A stretch of 64,000 bases of DNA from Limibacterium fermenti (GCF_041902845.1 NZ_CP159486.1:1302001-1366000), one strand, 5' to 3'; counted from the first letter of the stretch, positions 16,183-25,182 are shown. Notes: generated from the sequence alone by a model not told the origin. Made by a program: numbers and translations.

Positions 16183-18252
16183 TTATTCATTCGATTCCTT
16201 TTCTTCTTCTTCTTTTCCCTCTTCTGCAATGTTTTTTGCTTCAGCGGGAGCGTCGGCAACCGTTTCCGGTTCTTTGTTCGAATCTTCAACAGCTACTTCG
16301 GTCGTGACTTCGGCAGCGACTTCGGTTACCGGTTCAACGGCATCAACGGCTTCAACCGTTTCTGCTGCTTCTTTCGTTTCTACCTCTTTCGCCTCTTCTA
16401 CCTCTTTCTCCGGCTTGGCTGCTTCCTTCTTTTGTTCTTTTTTGGCAACAGCTTTAGCCTTTTGGTTATCTAACTTTTCTTTCAAAGCGGCTAATTCTTC
16501 GATATCACCCAACGTCGTCTTTTCTAATGGAGCCGTCGTCAATGGAATATCATGGCCTTCCTCTTTTCTGCCGGAACGTTTTCCTTTTCTTCTCGAATCG
16601 CCCGATCCGCCATCTTGCTTATCTTCCCATACTCTGCTGTGCGAAACAATAATACGTTTAGCGTCTTTATTGAATTCAATCACTTTGAAGTCGAGTTTTT
16701 CATCGATTTGAGCTTGAGAATTGTCTTCTTTAATAAGATGTTTCGATGTTGCAAAACCTTCCACGCCGTAAGTCAGTGAAATTACCGCGCCTTTATCGGT
16801 CAATTCGATAACCGTCCCCTCGTGTACCGATCCGGGAGTAAAGATGGTTTCGAATACATCCCAAGGATTTTCTTCGAGTTGCTTGTGTCCAAGGCTCAAG
16901 CGACGGTTTTCCTTGTCGATGTCGAGTACTTGTACTTCGATAGGAGCGCCGATTTCGGTCACTTCGCTCGGGTGTTTGATTTTCTTCGTCCAGGAAAGAT
17001 CGGAGATATGGATTAATCCTTCTACGCCTTCTTCGATTTCCACGAAAGCGCCGAAGTTGGTGAAGTTGCGGACAATAGCGGTATGCGAACTACCCACCGG
17101 ATATTTTATTTCGATATTTTCCCAAGGATCCGGTTTGAGTTGTTTTACGCCCAGTGACATTTTCCGTTCTTCGCGGTCGAGCGAGAGAATAACCGCATCC
17201 ACTTCGTCGTTGACTTTCATGAAGTCTTGTGCGCTGTGTAAATGCTGTGTCCAGCTCATTTCGGAAACGTGGATAAGTCCTTCTACGCCCGGAGCGATTT
17301 CTACAAACGCACCGTAATCGGCCACAACAACGACTTTACCCTTCACGATGTCGCCTACTTTCAGGTTTTCATCCAAAGCATCCCATGGATGCGGGGTGAG
17401 TTGTTTCAAGCCGAGAGCGATTCTTTTCTTTTCGTCGTCGAAATCGAGGATGACCACATTGATTTTGTCGTCCAGTTTAACGACTTCATCGGGATGTTGA
17501 ATGCGTCCCCATGAGAGATCGGTAATATGAATCAAACCGTCGACGCCGCCCAAGTCAACAAACACACCGTAAGAAGTAATGTTCTTCACGACGCCTTCGA
17601 GAACTTGTCCTTTTTCGAGTTTCGAGATGATTTCTTTCTTTTGTTGTTCCAATTCTTCTTCGATCAAGGCCTTGTGCGAAACCACCACGTTTTTGTATTC
17701 GGGGTTTATTTTCACGACTTTGAATTCCATGGTCTTATCGACAAACAAGTCGTAATCGCGGATCGGCTTCACGTCGATCTGAGATCCCGGAAGGAATGCT
17801 TCGATGCCGAAAACATCGACAATCATACCGCCTTTCGTGCGGCATTTGATATATCCCTTGATAACTTCATTGTTTTCCAATGCCGCGTTGACACGTTCCC
17901 AGGAACGCGATGCGCGCGCTTTTTTGTGAGAAAGGATCAATTGTCCTTTTTTGTCTTCTTGACTTTCAATATAGACTTCTACTTCGTCGCCTATTTTCAA
18001 GTCCGGATTGTAACGGAATTCGTTCATCGATACGACTCCGTCCGATTTGTATCCGATGTTTACAACCACTTCGCGTTTGTTCATGGAGGTGACGATGCCC
18101 GTTACGACTTCATTATCGGTGATTTTACTCAGCGTATTGTCGTAGTTTTCGGTCAGTTTTTCCCTGCTCTCCTTATTGTAGATTTCACCTTCGGCATAAG
18201 CGTTCCAGTCGAACTCTTCCAGTGGAGCCACGTTTTTTAAGTTTTCTGTCAT
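16183..18252 (-). CDS. rpsA: 30S ribosomal protein S1
   Basis: A 689-residue RNA-binding protein that recruits mRNA to the 30S subunit. Six S1 (OB-fold) repeats are visible at about 52-120, 135-205, 220-290, 303-375, 390-462 and 477-545, with repeated motifs such as GVDGLIHITDLSWGRI, GVEGLIHVSEMSW and GVEGLIHISDLSWTKK. After the last repeat comes a basic linker, then a tail of roughly 100 residues dominated by Glu, Ala, Val and Thr, which makes the protein longer than E. coli S1 (557 residues). A minus-strand TACCTTTG element at 18313-18320 is the likely promoter; a strong terminator follows the gene. Confidence 0.96.
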   Translation of the reverse strand: MTENLKNVAPLEEFDWNAYAEGEIYNKESREKLTENYDNTLSKITDNEVVTGIVTSMNKREVVVNIGYKSDGVVSMNEFRYNPDLKIGDEVEVYIESQEDKKGQLILSHKKARASRSWERVNAALENNEVIKGYIKCRTKGGMIVDVFGIEAFLPGSQIDVKPIRDYDLFVDKTMEFKVVKINPEYKNVVVSHKALIEEELEQQKKEIISKLEKGQVLEGVVKNITSYGVFVDLGGVDGLIHITDLSWGRIQHPDEVVKLDDKINVVILDFDDEKKRIALGLKQLTPHPWDALDENLKVGDIVKGKVVVVADYGAFVEIAPGVEGLIHVSEMSWTQHLHSAQDFMKVNDEVDAVILSLDREERKMSLGVKQLKPDPWENIEIKYPVGSSHTAIVRNFTNFGAFVEIEEGVEGLIHISDLSWTKKIKHPSEVTEIGAPIEVQVLDIDKENRRLSLGHKQLEENPWDVFETIFTPGSVHEGTVIELTDKGAVISLTYGVEGFATSKHLIKEDNSQAQIDEKLDFKVIEFNKDAKRIIVSHSRVWEDKQDGGSGDSRRKGKRSGRKEEGHDIPLTTAPLEKTTLGDIEELAALKEKLDNQKAKAVAKKEQKKEAAKPEKEVEEAKEVETKEAAETVEAVDAVEPVTEVAAEVTTEVAVEDSNKEPETVADAPAEAKNIAEEGKEEEEKESNE

Positions 18253-18312
18253 GTGATGCTAATAAATTTTTTGTAATTAATAAGTTAGACTTTATATTGT
18301 TTAAAAACAGTG

Positions 18313-18320
18313 CAAAGGTA
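18313..18320 (-). promoter_or_regulatory. rpsA promoter -7 element
   Basis: CAAAGGTA on the plus strand reads TACCTTTG on the minus strand, 60 bp before the rpsA start; a TTGG about 19 nt upstream is a weak -33. Confidence 0.5.
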
Positions 18321-18460
18321 ATTGGTTTTTTGTTTATAACCAACTCTTTGCACCTTAATTTTTATCGTGAAGGGTCTTTTTTCGAGAGCCAACAGCTAAA
18401 AGCGGGCCATGAGACAGAAGACTGAATAAGGCCGCCTGATAGCTGACGGTTTAGCGCAAG

Positions 18461-19006
18461 CTACAGCAGAAGGCCTTCTTGTACCTCTTGGCGGGTAGCT
18501 ATTCCGGCAATTTTTTCAACGAGATCCAAGGCGAAGTCGAAGACCAATCCGGGGCCTTTACCGGTAATAATTTTCCCATCGGTAACCACGGGTTTATCGG
18601 TTATTTTCGCCCCAATCAGTTCGGGTTCGAATCCGGGATAGCATGTGGCTTTTTTCCCGTCCAGCAAATTCAAGCCGCCCAAAACCATCGGCGCGGCGCA
18701 AATGGCGGCGATATATTTGTCTTGAGCCGCAAAATCTTTTAAAACACGCTTAACCCCCTCGTGCTCATTGAGGTTTTTTGCCCCCGGCATTCCTCCCGGC
18801 AACACCAGGACATCTACTTGCGAGAAATCCACCTCTTCAAAAACCTTTTCCGCCGTAACTTGTATTTGATGGGCTCCCGTTACTTCACGATGAGAGTGAA
18901 TGGAAACGGTTTGTACTTGAATTTCCGCTCTTCTCAGGATGTCGATGGTTCCTAAGGCTTCGATTTCTTCAAAACCATTGGCTAATAATACAGATACTTT
19001 TTTCAT
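18461..19006 (-). CDS. DJ-1/PfpI family protein
   Basis: A 181-residue cytosolic protein starting MKKVSVLLANGFEEIEALGT; the ATG at 19006 is chosen because the longer frame runs back into tonB. The DJ-1 fold is shown by the acidic partner Glu15 in GFEEIE, VLVLPGGMPGA, and the nucleophile elbow AAICAAPMVL with Cys103, then GKKATCYPGFE. Members act as protein or small-molecule deglycase/glyoxalase-like enzymes or oxidative-stress chaperones; which applies here is unknown. It is the last gene of the ExbB-barrel-TonB operon, 22 bp after tonB. Confidence 0.9.
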   Translation of the reverse strand: MKKVSVLLANGFEEIEALGTIDILRRAEIQVQTVSIHSHREVTGAHQIQVTAEKVFEEVDFSQVDVLVLPGGMPGAKNLNEHEGVKRVLKDFAAQDKYIAAICAAPMVLGGLNLLDGKKATCYPGFEPELIGAKITDKPVVTDGKIITGKGPGLVFDFALDLVEKIAGIATRQEVQEGLLL

Positions 19007-19028
19007 AATGGATAATTTAAATAATTCC

Positions 19029-19811
19029 TTAATTGAGATTGAATCTATAGGTGATGGTTCCCTGCTGATTATTGGTTGAGTTGATGAGATTAAAACGCGT
19101 GCTTCTGGCTGCACGGAGCGCTTCATTCCGTAAAGTGGCGCTGGGGGTATTCGTTCCCTTGCCAATCTCTGCGCGAATCACTTTTCCCGAAGGATCCACC
19201 GTGATGTTTACCACCACCGTGCCGTAATCATCTACCGTATACTTCGGTTGTACCAATCCTCCGCTGCCGACACTTCTTCCGCCTAAATCGTACGTTCCTA
19301 TACCCCCGATACCGGAGGCGGCCCCTTGCGTGGCATTTCCGGTAGGCACGCCTTGTACTCCCGTACCGTGCGTATTGCCTCTGCTCCCGCCGGGAGTATC
19401 GCCGAAGAGCCCCGACATTTGTTGATTGATTTCACGCTTGCGGGTTTCTTCTTGCGCCTGACGCTTTTCGGCCGCGGAAACTTCCGGGCTTTTTTCTTCT
19501 TTCACCACTTCTTTTTGTTCGGGTATCTTGATAGACGATTCCGTGTTCTGCGTCATGAACGATTGTTCCTGATCTTCCTTTGCCGGAACCGGCGGTGCGG
19601 CCGCCTCGGTGTCGTTGAAAGACATGCCGTACATCGGAGGTTCACTCGTGCCGAAGGCGTCTTCTACAAAACCGAACATCACCGGAATACCTTCCAATCC
19701 TTGCGGGGAAGACAATGCGATGGTAAATTTCGAAAACAAGAGAACAAACAAGAGCAATACTGAAAAAACGATTGTTCCTATAATTCCGCCTATTTTTTCT
19801 TTTGTCATCAT
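19029..19811 (-). CDS. tonB: TonB-like energy transducer
   Basis: A 260-residue protein with one N-terminal membrane helix (about 8-32), a periplasmic linker rich in Glu, Lys and Gln (about 75-130), a Gly/Thr/Ser-rich segment (about 135-180), and a C-terminal TonB domain (about 185-260) with TVVVNITVDPSGKVIRAEIGKG and AARSTRFN. It should transmit proton-motive force from an ExbB-type complex to outer-membrane receptors such as the one at 54538. Bacteroidota proteins of this shape are also called TolA/TonB-like, so the exact partner is uncertain. No ExbD gene accompanies it in this operon. Confidence 0.85.
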   Translation of the reverse strand: MMTKEKIGGIIGTIVFSVLLLFVLLFSKFTIALSSPQGLEGIPVMFGFVEDAFGTSEPPMYGMSFNDTEAAAPPVPAKEDQEQSFMTQNTESSIKIPEQKEVVKEEKSPEVSAAEKRQAQEETRKREINQQMSGLFGDTPGGSRGNTHGTGVQGVPTGNATQGAASGIGGIGTYDLGGRSVGSGGLVQPKYTVDDYGTVVVNITVDPSGKVIRAEIGKGTNTPSATLRNEALRAARSTRFNLINSTNNQQGTITYRFNLN

Positions 19812-19818
19812 TCTCTAC

Positions 19819-20478
19819 TTATTCACTCCTGTACCGGAGCATGATTTCTTTAAATAACACAGCCGTGGTAGGAGGCGTATAGGAAATAGCATTCGCACCG
19901 GCATCGATGACCTGTTGTATCGTCTCGTCGGTTTTACCCCCCGTCGCAATAATCGGAATATCGTTATCGATGTCTCTGATTTTTTTTACAATATCGGCCG
20001 TGCTTGCGGCGCCCGATACATTGAAAATATCTACTCCGGCTTTTAATCGTCCATTAATATCATCTTTTTCCGAGACAATGGTTATGACAATGGGGATATC
20101 TATTTTCTGTTTCATCTTCTTGATGATATCGTTTGGAGCCGGTTTGTTTAATATGACTCCCAATGCTCCCTGAAATTCAGCATCGAGAGCTAATTCGATG
20201 CATCTTTTTCCGGAGGTAATACCGCCGCCGACTCCGCAAAATACCGGTTTGTCGGAAGCTCCTATCAGCGCATGCGAAATGAGCGGTTGGGGGGTGAATG
20301 GATATACGGCGATAATGGCATCGGCATTGGTGTTGCGAATAATCGCCACATCGGTGCTGAACAAAAACGATTTTAATAATTGCCCGAAAATCCGTATTCC
20401 CGAACAGTTGTCTATGACGTCCGGAACGGTTACGATCTTTGTTCTGAAACGGCTTGTGAAAACAGGAGGTTTCCTCAT
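19819..20478 (-). CDS. Putative beta/alpha-barrel protein of unknown function
   Basis: A 219-residue cytosolic protein without signal or membrane segment. Alternating hydrophobic strands and helices (TDVAIIRNT, ADAIIAVYPFTP, KPVFCGVGGGI, GALGVILNKPAP, IPIVITIVSE, VDIFNVSGA, IPIIATGGKT, ANAISYTPPT) describe an (alpha/beta)8 barrel; the GVGGGI and ATGGKTDET loops resemble phosphate-binding ends of HisA/HisF, ThiG or IMPDH-type barrels. I do not know its reaction. It lies 7 bp before tonB and 43 bp after exbB, in the slot where an exbD gene is commonly found, so it is cotranscribed with them. Confidence 0.7.
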   Translation of the reverse strand: MRKPPVFTSRFRTKIVTVPDVIDNCSGIRIFGQLLKSFLFSTDVAIIRNTNADAIIAVYPFTPQPLISHALIGASDKPVFCGVGGGITSGKRCIELALDAEFQGALGVILNKPAPNDIIKKMKQKIDIPIVITIVSEKDDINGRLKAGVDIFNVSGAASTADIVKKIRDIDNDIPIIATGGKTDETIQQVIDAGANAISYTPPTTAVLFKEIMLRYRSE

Positions 20479-20521
20479 ATATTTCTAAACGAATAAAATT
20501 TTTATAGACATTTTACGAAAA

Positions 20522-21244
20522 CTATTCGGCCGGATGACTTAGAAATTCGATAAACTCGACTCTCTTTTCCGTCAGTTTGCCGGTCGCCGTACGAAGGCTG
20601 TTTTTGAGATGAAAGTATCCGCAAAGGCCTACGATTCCCACAATGAGGCCTCCTATTACAGAAGTCGCCGGCAAGTAGAAGGCGGACGCTAAAGAAGCTA
20701 TCGAAGCGCTTGAACCGGCATACGCCACCGTCATCAAATGTTGGGTTACCCCCACGGTGGTAATAAGCAGTCCCAGCAGCGGAGCCACCAGAGATAGGGC
20801 GGCCAACAAAGGCATTCCTTTATTCAGCCGGATGATTTCCACGTCTTGTTGGGTTTTCATCACATCGGCTATTTCCGGGACAGGCCTCCCTAAAAGGTCG
20901 ATGCCTTTTTGCAAAATAGCCGAGGCGGGCGTGTTATTCTTACGGCAAAGCGCAACCGCAGCCTCCGTTTTTTCTTCCAAAATATAATCTTTGATCCGAT
21001 TCATGAAAGAGTCTTCTTCTTTCGCAGCTCGCTGGATGACCAGCGCTCTTTCAATGAAAATATAAATGACTGACAGGAAAAGCAGTAATAAAACAATCAT
21101 AAACCAACCGTTATTGAACGCGAGGTCGATGATGGTTTGTGACGGTTCGGAAGAGGTGAGCACATTCGTAACCTCTTGTTGTACCTGCTGCTGTATTTGT
21201 TGTAAGCTGTCGCTTGCCGGCGGAACGATTTGTAAGATATTCAT
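20522..21244 (-). CDS. exbB: MotA/TolQ/ExbB proton channel family protein
   Basis: A 240-residue inner-membrane protein. Three membrane helices are visible at about 47-68 (GWFMIVLLLLFLSVIYIFIE), 140-165 (LLAALSLVAPLLGLLITTVGV) and 185-210 (LASAFYLPATSVIGGLIVGIVGL). The LSLVAPLLGLLITTVGVTQ segment is the family signature. A hydrophilic N-terminal extension of about 40 residues, rich in Gln, precedes helix 1. With an ExbD partner it would form a proton channel energising TonB; none is encoded next to it. It heads the operon exbB-barrel-tonB-DJ-1. Confidence 0.88.
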   Translation of the reverse strand: MNILQIVPPASDSLQQIQQQVQQEVTNVLTSSEPSQTIIDLAFNNGWFMIVLLLLFLSVIYIFIERALVIQRAAKEEDSFMNRIKDYILEEKTEAAVALCRKNNTPASAILQKGIDLLGRPVPEIADVMKTQQDVEIIRLNKGMPLLAALSLVAPLLGLLITTVGVTQHLMTVAYAGSSASIASLASAFYLPATSVIGGLIVGIVGLCGYFHLKNSLRTATGKLTEKRVEFIEFLSHPAE

Positions 21245-21283
21245 TTCATCATCTGTTTTTAAGCAGGTAAAGATAACGATATT

Positions 21284-22021
21284 CTATGTTAAAATCGTAC
21301 TTTCCGGTGGGTTTAAACAATTTTTATACGCTTTTATTGTTTTTTCCAACCCCATGTAGAGTGCATCACTGATGAGTGAATGCCCGATAGACACTTCCTT
21401 TAACCATGGAATGCATGAAAAAAGATAATTCAGATTGTCGAGATTCAGGTCGTGTCCGGCATTTACACCCAGCCCGAGATCTTTTGCCAACCGAGCTGCC
21501 GCGATAAAGGGCACCATCGCCTGCTCTCTGTCTTTCGGATAATCCTGGGCATAGGGGCCCGTGTATAATTCAACCCGGTCCGCACCGATTTGCGAAGCTC
21601 CGCGAATCATTTCTTCATCGGCATTCACGAAAATCGACGTGCGTATCCCCAATGATTGGAATTCGTTGACGACATCCGTTAGAAAAGACACCTGTGTAAC
21701 GGTGTTCCATCCCGTGTTGGAGGTCAGGGCATCGGGCGCGTCGGGAACCAGCGTTACTTGCGTCGGCCTGATTTTTTTTATTAACGTGATAAATTCGGGA
21801 GTGGGGTTCCCTTCAATGTTGAATTCCGTATATACTTTGGATTGAAGGTCAAAGACATCTTCAAAACGAATATGCCGTTGATCGGGACGGGGGTGTACGG
21901 TAATCCCGTCGGCTCCGTACTGTTGACAATCTAACGCCACTTGCACAACGTTGGGAATATTCCCGCCGCGGGAATTACGCAGGGTCGCTATTTTATTAAT
22001 GTTTACACTTAGTTTTGTCAT
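21284..22021 (-). CDS. pdxJ: Pyridoxine 5'-phosphate synthase
   Basis: A 245-residue TIM-barrel enzyme that condenses 1-deoxyxylulose 5-phosphate with 3-amino-2-oxopropyl phosphate, the last ring-forming step of the DXP-dependent vitamin B6 pathway. The start MTKLSVNINKIATLRNSRGG, the active-site motif GADGITVHPRPDQRHI (about 37-52), TLVPDAPDALTSNTGW and GVNAGHDLNLDNLNYL are all present. Full length. A TACTTTTG element on the minus strand at 22147-22154 is its probable promoter, arranged divergently from the ACT-like gene and nadK. The exbB operon follows in the same direction. Confidence 0.96.
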   Translation of the reverse strand: MTKLSVNINKIATLRNSRGGNIPNVVQVALDCQQYGADGITVHPRPDQRHIRFEDVFDLQSKVYTEFNIEGNPTPEFITLIKKIRPTQVTLVPDAPDALTSNTGWNTVTQVSFLTDVVNEFQSLGIRTSIFVNADEEMIRGASQIGADRVELYTGPYAQDYPKDREQAMVPFIAAARLAKDLGLGVNAGHDLNLDNLNYLFSCIPWLKEVSIGHSLISDALYMGLEKTIKAYKNCLNPPESTILT

Positions 22022-22146
22022 TTTACCTATTTAACTATCCCTAAATGGAAAACGAAAAACATCGCTTGCATTCGGGAAAGAAAATAAAAAATGTCTTTTC
22101 AGACACGTATAATACGCGATTTTTTATGATCTTTGTAAATCAAATA

Positions 22147-22154
22147 CAAAAGTA
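22147..22154 (-). promoter_or_regulatory. pdxJ promoter -7 element
   Basis: CAAAAGTA on the plus strand reads TACTTTTG on the minus strand, leaving a leader of roughly 115-120 nt before the pdxJ start codon. Confidence 0.45.
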
Positions 22155-22177
22155 ATACGAAATAACTGTTTTGCGTC

Positions 22178-22555
22178 ATGTCAACAAAAGAAATTATCAA
22201 AAAAGAGGTTGAAAAGTTTACCGCTGCGATGACTCCCGATGATTTTACGGAATTGACGGAGATGGAAAATTCATTGATTATATTGGAGGTGCCTTTTAAA
22301 GATTATACGCTGACCGATATCGCCCGCATTGTTGAGAGTAACAATGCCCGTGTGGTGAATCTTTCGGTGTTGCCCATCTCCGATGGTTTGTCGGTATGGA
22401 TATCATTGAAGTTGAATATCTCCGACCCTAGTTCCGTCCTCAGGAGTTTCGAACGCTTTAATTATAAGGTGGTGTATTACTATATGAAAGAGGGAGAAAT
22501 CAATGACACGCACAAAGAACGGTTAAACGAACTATTATATTATTTGGATATGTAA
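22178..22555 (+). CDS. ACT-like domain protein upstream of nadK (CBS domains absent)
   Basis: A 125-residue cytosolic protein. Residues about 34-125 (IILEVPFKDYTLTDIARIVESNNARVVNLSV..., VWISLKLNISDPSSVLRSFERFNYKVVYYYM) show the beta-alpha-beta-beta-alpha-beta order of an ACT-like domain. From memory, the Bacteroides protein encoded at this place (before nadK, divergent from pdxJ) is about 220 residues with two N-terminal CBS domains followed by this same tail. Here only a short charged segment (MSTKEIIKKEVEKFTAAMT) precedes the tail. The upstream region is a promoter region, not CBS-coding sequence, so the gene is shortened, not merely mis-started. Function unknown; synteny suggests a link to NAD(P) or PLP metabolism. 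Confidence 0.7.
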   Translation: MSTKEIIKKEVEKFTAAMTPDDFTELTEMENSLIILEVPFKDYTLTDIARIVESNNARVVNLSVLPISDGLSVWISLKLNISDPSSVLRSFERFNYKVVYYYMKEGEINDTHKERLNELLYYLDM

Positions 22556-22565
22556 GTTCGGGAAT

Positions 22566-22648
22566 CAAAAATTAGCAAATTAGCAAATTAGCAGATTAGC
22601 GGATTAGCGGATTAGCGGATTAGTAATTAGTAATTTGTAATTAGTAAT
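22566..22648. repeat. 7/8-bp tandem repeats ATTAGCA/ATTAGCG/ATTAGTA before nadK
   Basis: Successive units AAATTAGC, GATTAGCG, then ATTAGTA, ATTTGTA, ATTAGTA fill almost the whole gap between the ACT-like gene and nadK, ending about 8 bp before the nadK ATG, where a ribosome binding site would be expected. Confidence 0.85.
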
Positions 22649-22655
22649 TATCATT

Positions 22656-23552
22656 ATGAAATTAGCCCTATTCGGGAGTACTTTTACCGACCGGACGGCC
22701 AAAGCCGAAGAACAAATTTATGCGGTATGCAGAGCTATCAAGCAATATCCTTATGAATTGTTTTTGCCGTCTGTGTTTTATCATTCATTGCCTCAACGCA
22801 TCCGGGATATGATACGGCCGCTTTGCGAGTTGTTTGAAAAACTTCCGTGTGTGGATATGGCTGTAAGTGTGGGGGGCGACGGCACATTCTTGCGGACGGC
22901 CGGCGCTGTCGGAGCTTTCGGCATTCCCGTATTGGGTATTAATACGGGGCGATTAGGCTTTTTAGCGGCTATCAATTTCGGAGATGTGGAGGAAACCCTG
23001 AAAGAAATCATGTCGGGCCGCTACCGGATAGAAAACCGTACGCTGCTGGAAATGACTGCCGAAGATAATCCCACGCCTTTCGGTTATAGTATCCAAGCCT
23101 TGAATGAAGTGGCTATTCTTAAACAGGATACGGCCTCGATGCTTACCATCCATGCTTACATCAATGACGATTATCTTACCTCTTATCAGGCCGATGGATT
23201 GGTCATCGCTACGCCTACTGGTTCGACGGCTTATTCGTTGAGCATCGGCGGAGCCATTTTATCGCCGACCACGCCGAGCTTGATTTTGTCGGCCATTGCG
23301 CCGCACAACTTAACGTCGCGCTCATTGGTGGTCGATGACAATAGTAAAATACGGTTGAAGGTGGAAAGCCGGAGCCGTAATTTCTTGGTATCCCTCGACG
23401 GACAATCGCAGGTTTTTCATGAGGATACGGCCTTGGAAGTACGAAAGGCCGATTATATGCTAAAGGTGGTGAAACGCATCAGTCACAGTTTCTATGCTAC
23501 ACTACGGGATAAATTGATGTGGGGAAAGGATGTAAGAAAACAGAACGGATAG
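22656..23552 (+). CDS. nadK: NAD kinase
   Basis: A 298-residue cytosolic enzyme phosphorylating NAD to NADP. The GGDGT motif is at 74-78 (SVGGDGTFLRTAG), followed by GINTGRLGFLA, the NE motif in ALNEVAI, and DGLVIATPTGSTAYSLSIGGAI, which contacts NAD. C-terminal motifs PHNLTSRSLVV and VSLDGQ are present. The start MKLALFGSTF gives normal family length. It lies between two AT-rich short repeat tracts and is probably cotranscribed with nnr, the NAD(P)HX repair gene downstream. Confidence 0.96.
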   Translation: MKLALFGSTFTDRTAKAEEQIYAVCRAIKQYPYELFLPSVFYHSLPQRIRDMIRPLCELFEKLPCVDMAVSVGGDGTFLRTAGAVGAFGIPVLGINTGRLGFLAAINFGDVEETLKEIMSGRYRIENRTLLEMTAEDNPTPFGYSIQALNEVAILKQDTASMLTIHAYINDDYLTSYQADGLVIATPTGSTAYSLSIGGAILSPTTPSLILSAIAPHNLTSRSLVVDDNSKIRLKVESRSRNFLVSLDGQSQVFHEDTALEVRKADYMLKVVKRISHSFYATLRDKLMWGKDVRKQNG

Positions 23553-23565
23553 GTTGGGGATAATT

Positions 23566-23627
23566 ACAAATTACTAATTACAAATTACTAATTACAAATT
23601 ACTAATTACTAATTACTAATGACAAAT
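23566..23627. repeat. 7-bp tandem repeats ATTACTA/ATTACAA
   Basis: About eight units of AATTACAAATTACTA type between nadK and nnr; essentially the reverse complement of the ATTAGTA/ATTTGTA tract before nadK. Confidence 0.85.
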
Positions 23628-23670
23628 GAAGTCAAGGGGCTGAAGACTGTAAACTGAGGAGAATGCTGCG

Positions 23671-25182
23671 ATGAAGATATTATCGGCAGAACAAATACGC
23701 GAGATCGATGCAAAAACCGTTACTTACGACGCGGTTTCTTCGCTCGAACTCATGAAAAGAGCCGCAAAGGCTTTTTACTATTGGTTTATTGAAAAATATC
23801 AAGACAAGCAGGCCTCGATATTGATTCTATCCGGAACGGGGAATAACGGGGGGGATGGGATTGTCGTCGCCCGTTTGTTGTCGTCGTCGGGGTATTCGGT
23901 GAAAGTGTGTAACGTGGAATATAGCAAGAGGCGGTCGGAAGATTGCGCTCATAATATCCGGCGGGCAAAAGCGGAAAATGTTCCTTTGCTGTTTGTCTCG
24001 AAAGCGGAAGAAATTCCCGATTTTTCCGATTACGCTATTTTAATCGATGCGCTCTTCGGTACGGGATTGAACCGTGACGTGTCCGGTATTGCCCACGATG
24101 TGATCCTCCGCATGAATGAGAGTGGAAAAACCATTATCAGTATCGATGTGCCGAGCGGTTTGTTTATGGATAAGCATACGGATTTTGCCGTACAGGCCGC
24201 ACACACGGTGACTTTTCAGATTCCGAAAGCGGCCTTGTTTTTGCCGGATAACGCCCCGTTTACGGGCGAAGTGACGCTCGTGGATATCGGGTTAAGCCGG
24301 AAAGCGATATGCGAAGCGGAAACGAATTGGTTTTTCCAGGTAAAAGAGGATATTGCTGCATTGTTGAAGCCGTTATCGCGATTCGCCCATAAAGGCACGC
24401 AGGGGCATGCGTTGATAATTGGCGGAAGCGGGGGGAAGACCGGTTCGGTCTGTTTAGCGGCTAAAGCGGCCTTGAAAACCGGTTGCGGATTGGTGACGGC
24501 GTATGGCCCGAAAGGCCTTTCGGCGGTATTGGGCAGTTGGTTTCCGGAAGCAATGGTGATAGAAGATGCTGATTCGGACTATCTTTCGGATATTGCCTTC
24601 GATATCCGTCCCGATGCCATAGGCGTCGGGATCGGATTGGGGACGGAGCCCGCTACACAAAAGGCTTTCTATCGGTTCTTGTCAGGAAATAAACAGTCGT
24701 TGGTCGTTGATGCGGACGGATTGAACATCTTGTCGCAACATAAAGAATGGCTCAGCTTGCTTCCTGTTGGAACGATATTGACTCCGCATCCCAAAGAGCT
24801 CTCACGCTTAATCGGTTCCTGGGAAAACGATTATGATAAAATGGATAAAATCCATGTTTTTGTCAAAAAATATCCGGTTATTCTTATTTTGAAAGGCGCT
24901 TATTCGATGATTGTCAATAATGAAACCGTTTATATAAACAGTTCGGGAACACCCGCGTTGGCGACCGCCGGAAGCGGGGATGTGTTGACAGGGATGATCG
25001 CGGGGTTGCTTGCCCAAGGGTATCCGGCTATCGATGCCGCGCGCATGGCGGTATATATGCATGGACGAACGGCAGACAGAACGCAGTCGGTTATACATCC
25101 GAGGAGTTTTGTGGCTTCGGATATTATTGACCAAATCGGGAATGTGTATTTTGAGTTGGATAACGAATTGTCTATCCATTGA
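23671..25182 (+). CDS. nnr: Bifunctional NAD(P)H-hydrate epimerase/dehydratase
   Basis: A 503-residue enzyme repairing damaged NADHX and NADPHX. The N-terminal epimerase domain (about 1-215) has the SGTGNNGGDGIVVARLL motif and LIDALFGTGLNRDVSG. The C-terminal ADP-dependent dehydratase domain (about 225-500) shows KGTQGHALIIGGSGGKTG, DADGLNIL, LTPHPKELSRL and the ATP/ADP-site motif ATAGSGDVLTGMIAGLLAQ. Both domains are complete and in the usual order. Its position after nadK groups NADP synthesis with NAD(P)H repair. Confidence 0.95.
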   Translation: MKILSAEQIREIDAKTVTYDAVSSLELMKRAAKAFYYWFIEKYQDKQASILILSGTGNNGGDGIVVARLLSSSGYSVKVCNVEYSKRRSEDCAHNIRRAKAENVPLLFVSKAEEIPDFSDYAILIDALFGTGLNRDVSGIAHDVILRMNESGKTIISIDVPSGLFMDKHTDFAVQAAHTVTFQIPKAALFLPDNAPFTGEVTLVDIGLSRKAICEAETNWFFQVKEDIAALLKPLSRFAHKGTQGHALIIGGSGGKTGSVCLAAKAALKTGCGLVTAYGPKGLSAVLGSWFPEAMVIEDADSDYLSDIAFDIRPDAIGVGIGLGTEPATQKAFYRFLSGNKQSLVVDADGLNILSQHKEWLSLLPVGTILTPHPKELSRLIGSWENDYDKMDKIHVFVKKYPVILILKGAYSMIVNNETVYINSSGTPALATAGSGDVLTGMIAGLLAQGYPAIDAARMAVYMHGRTADRTQSVIHPRSFVASDIIDQIGNVYFELDNELSIH

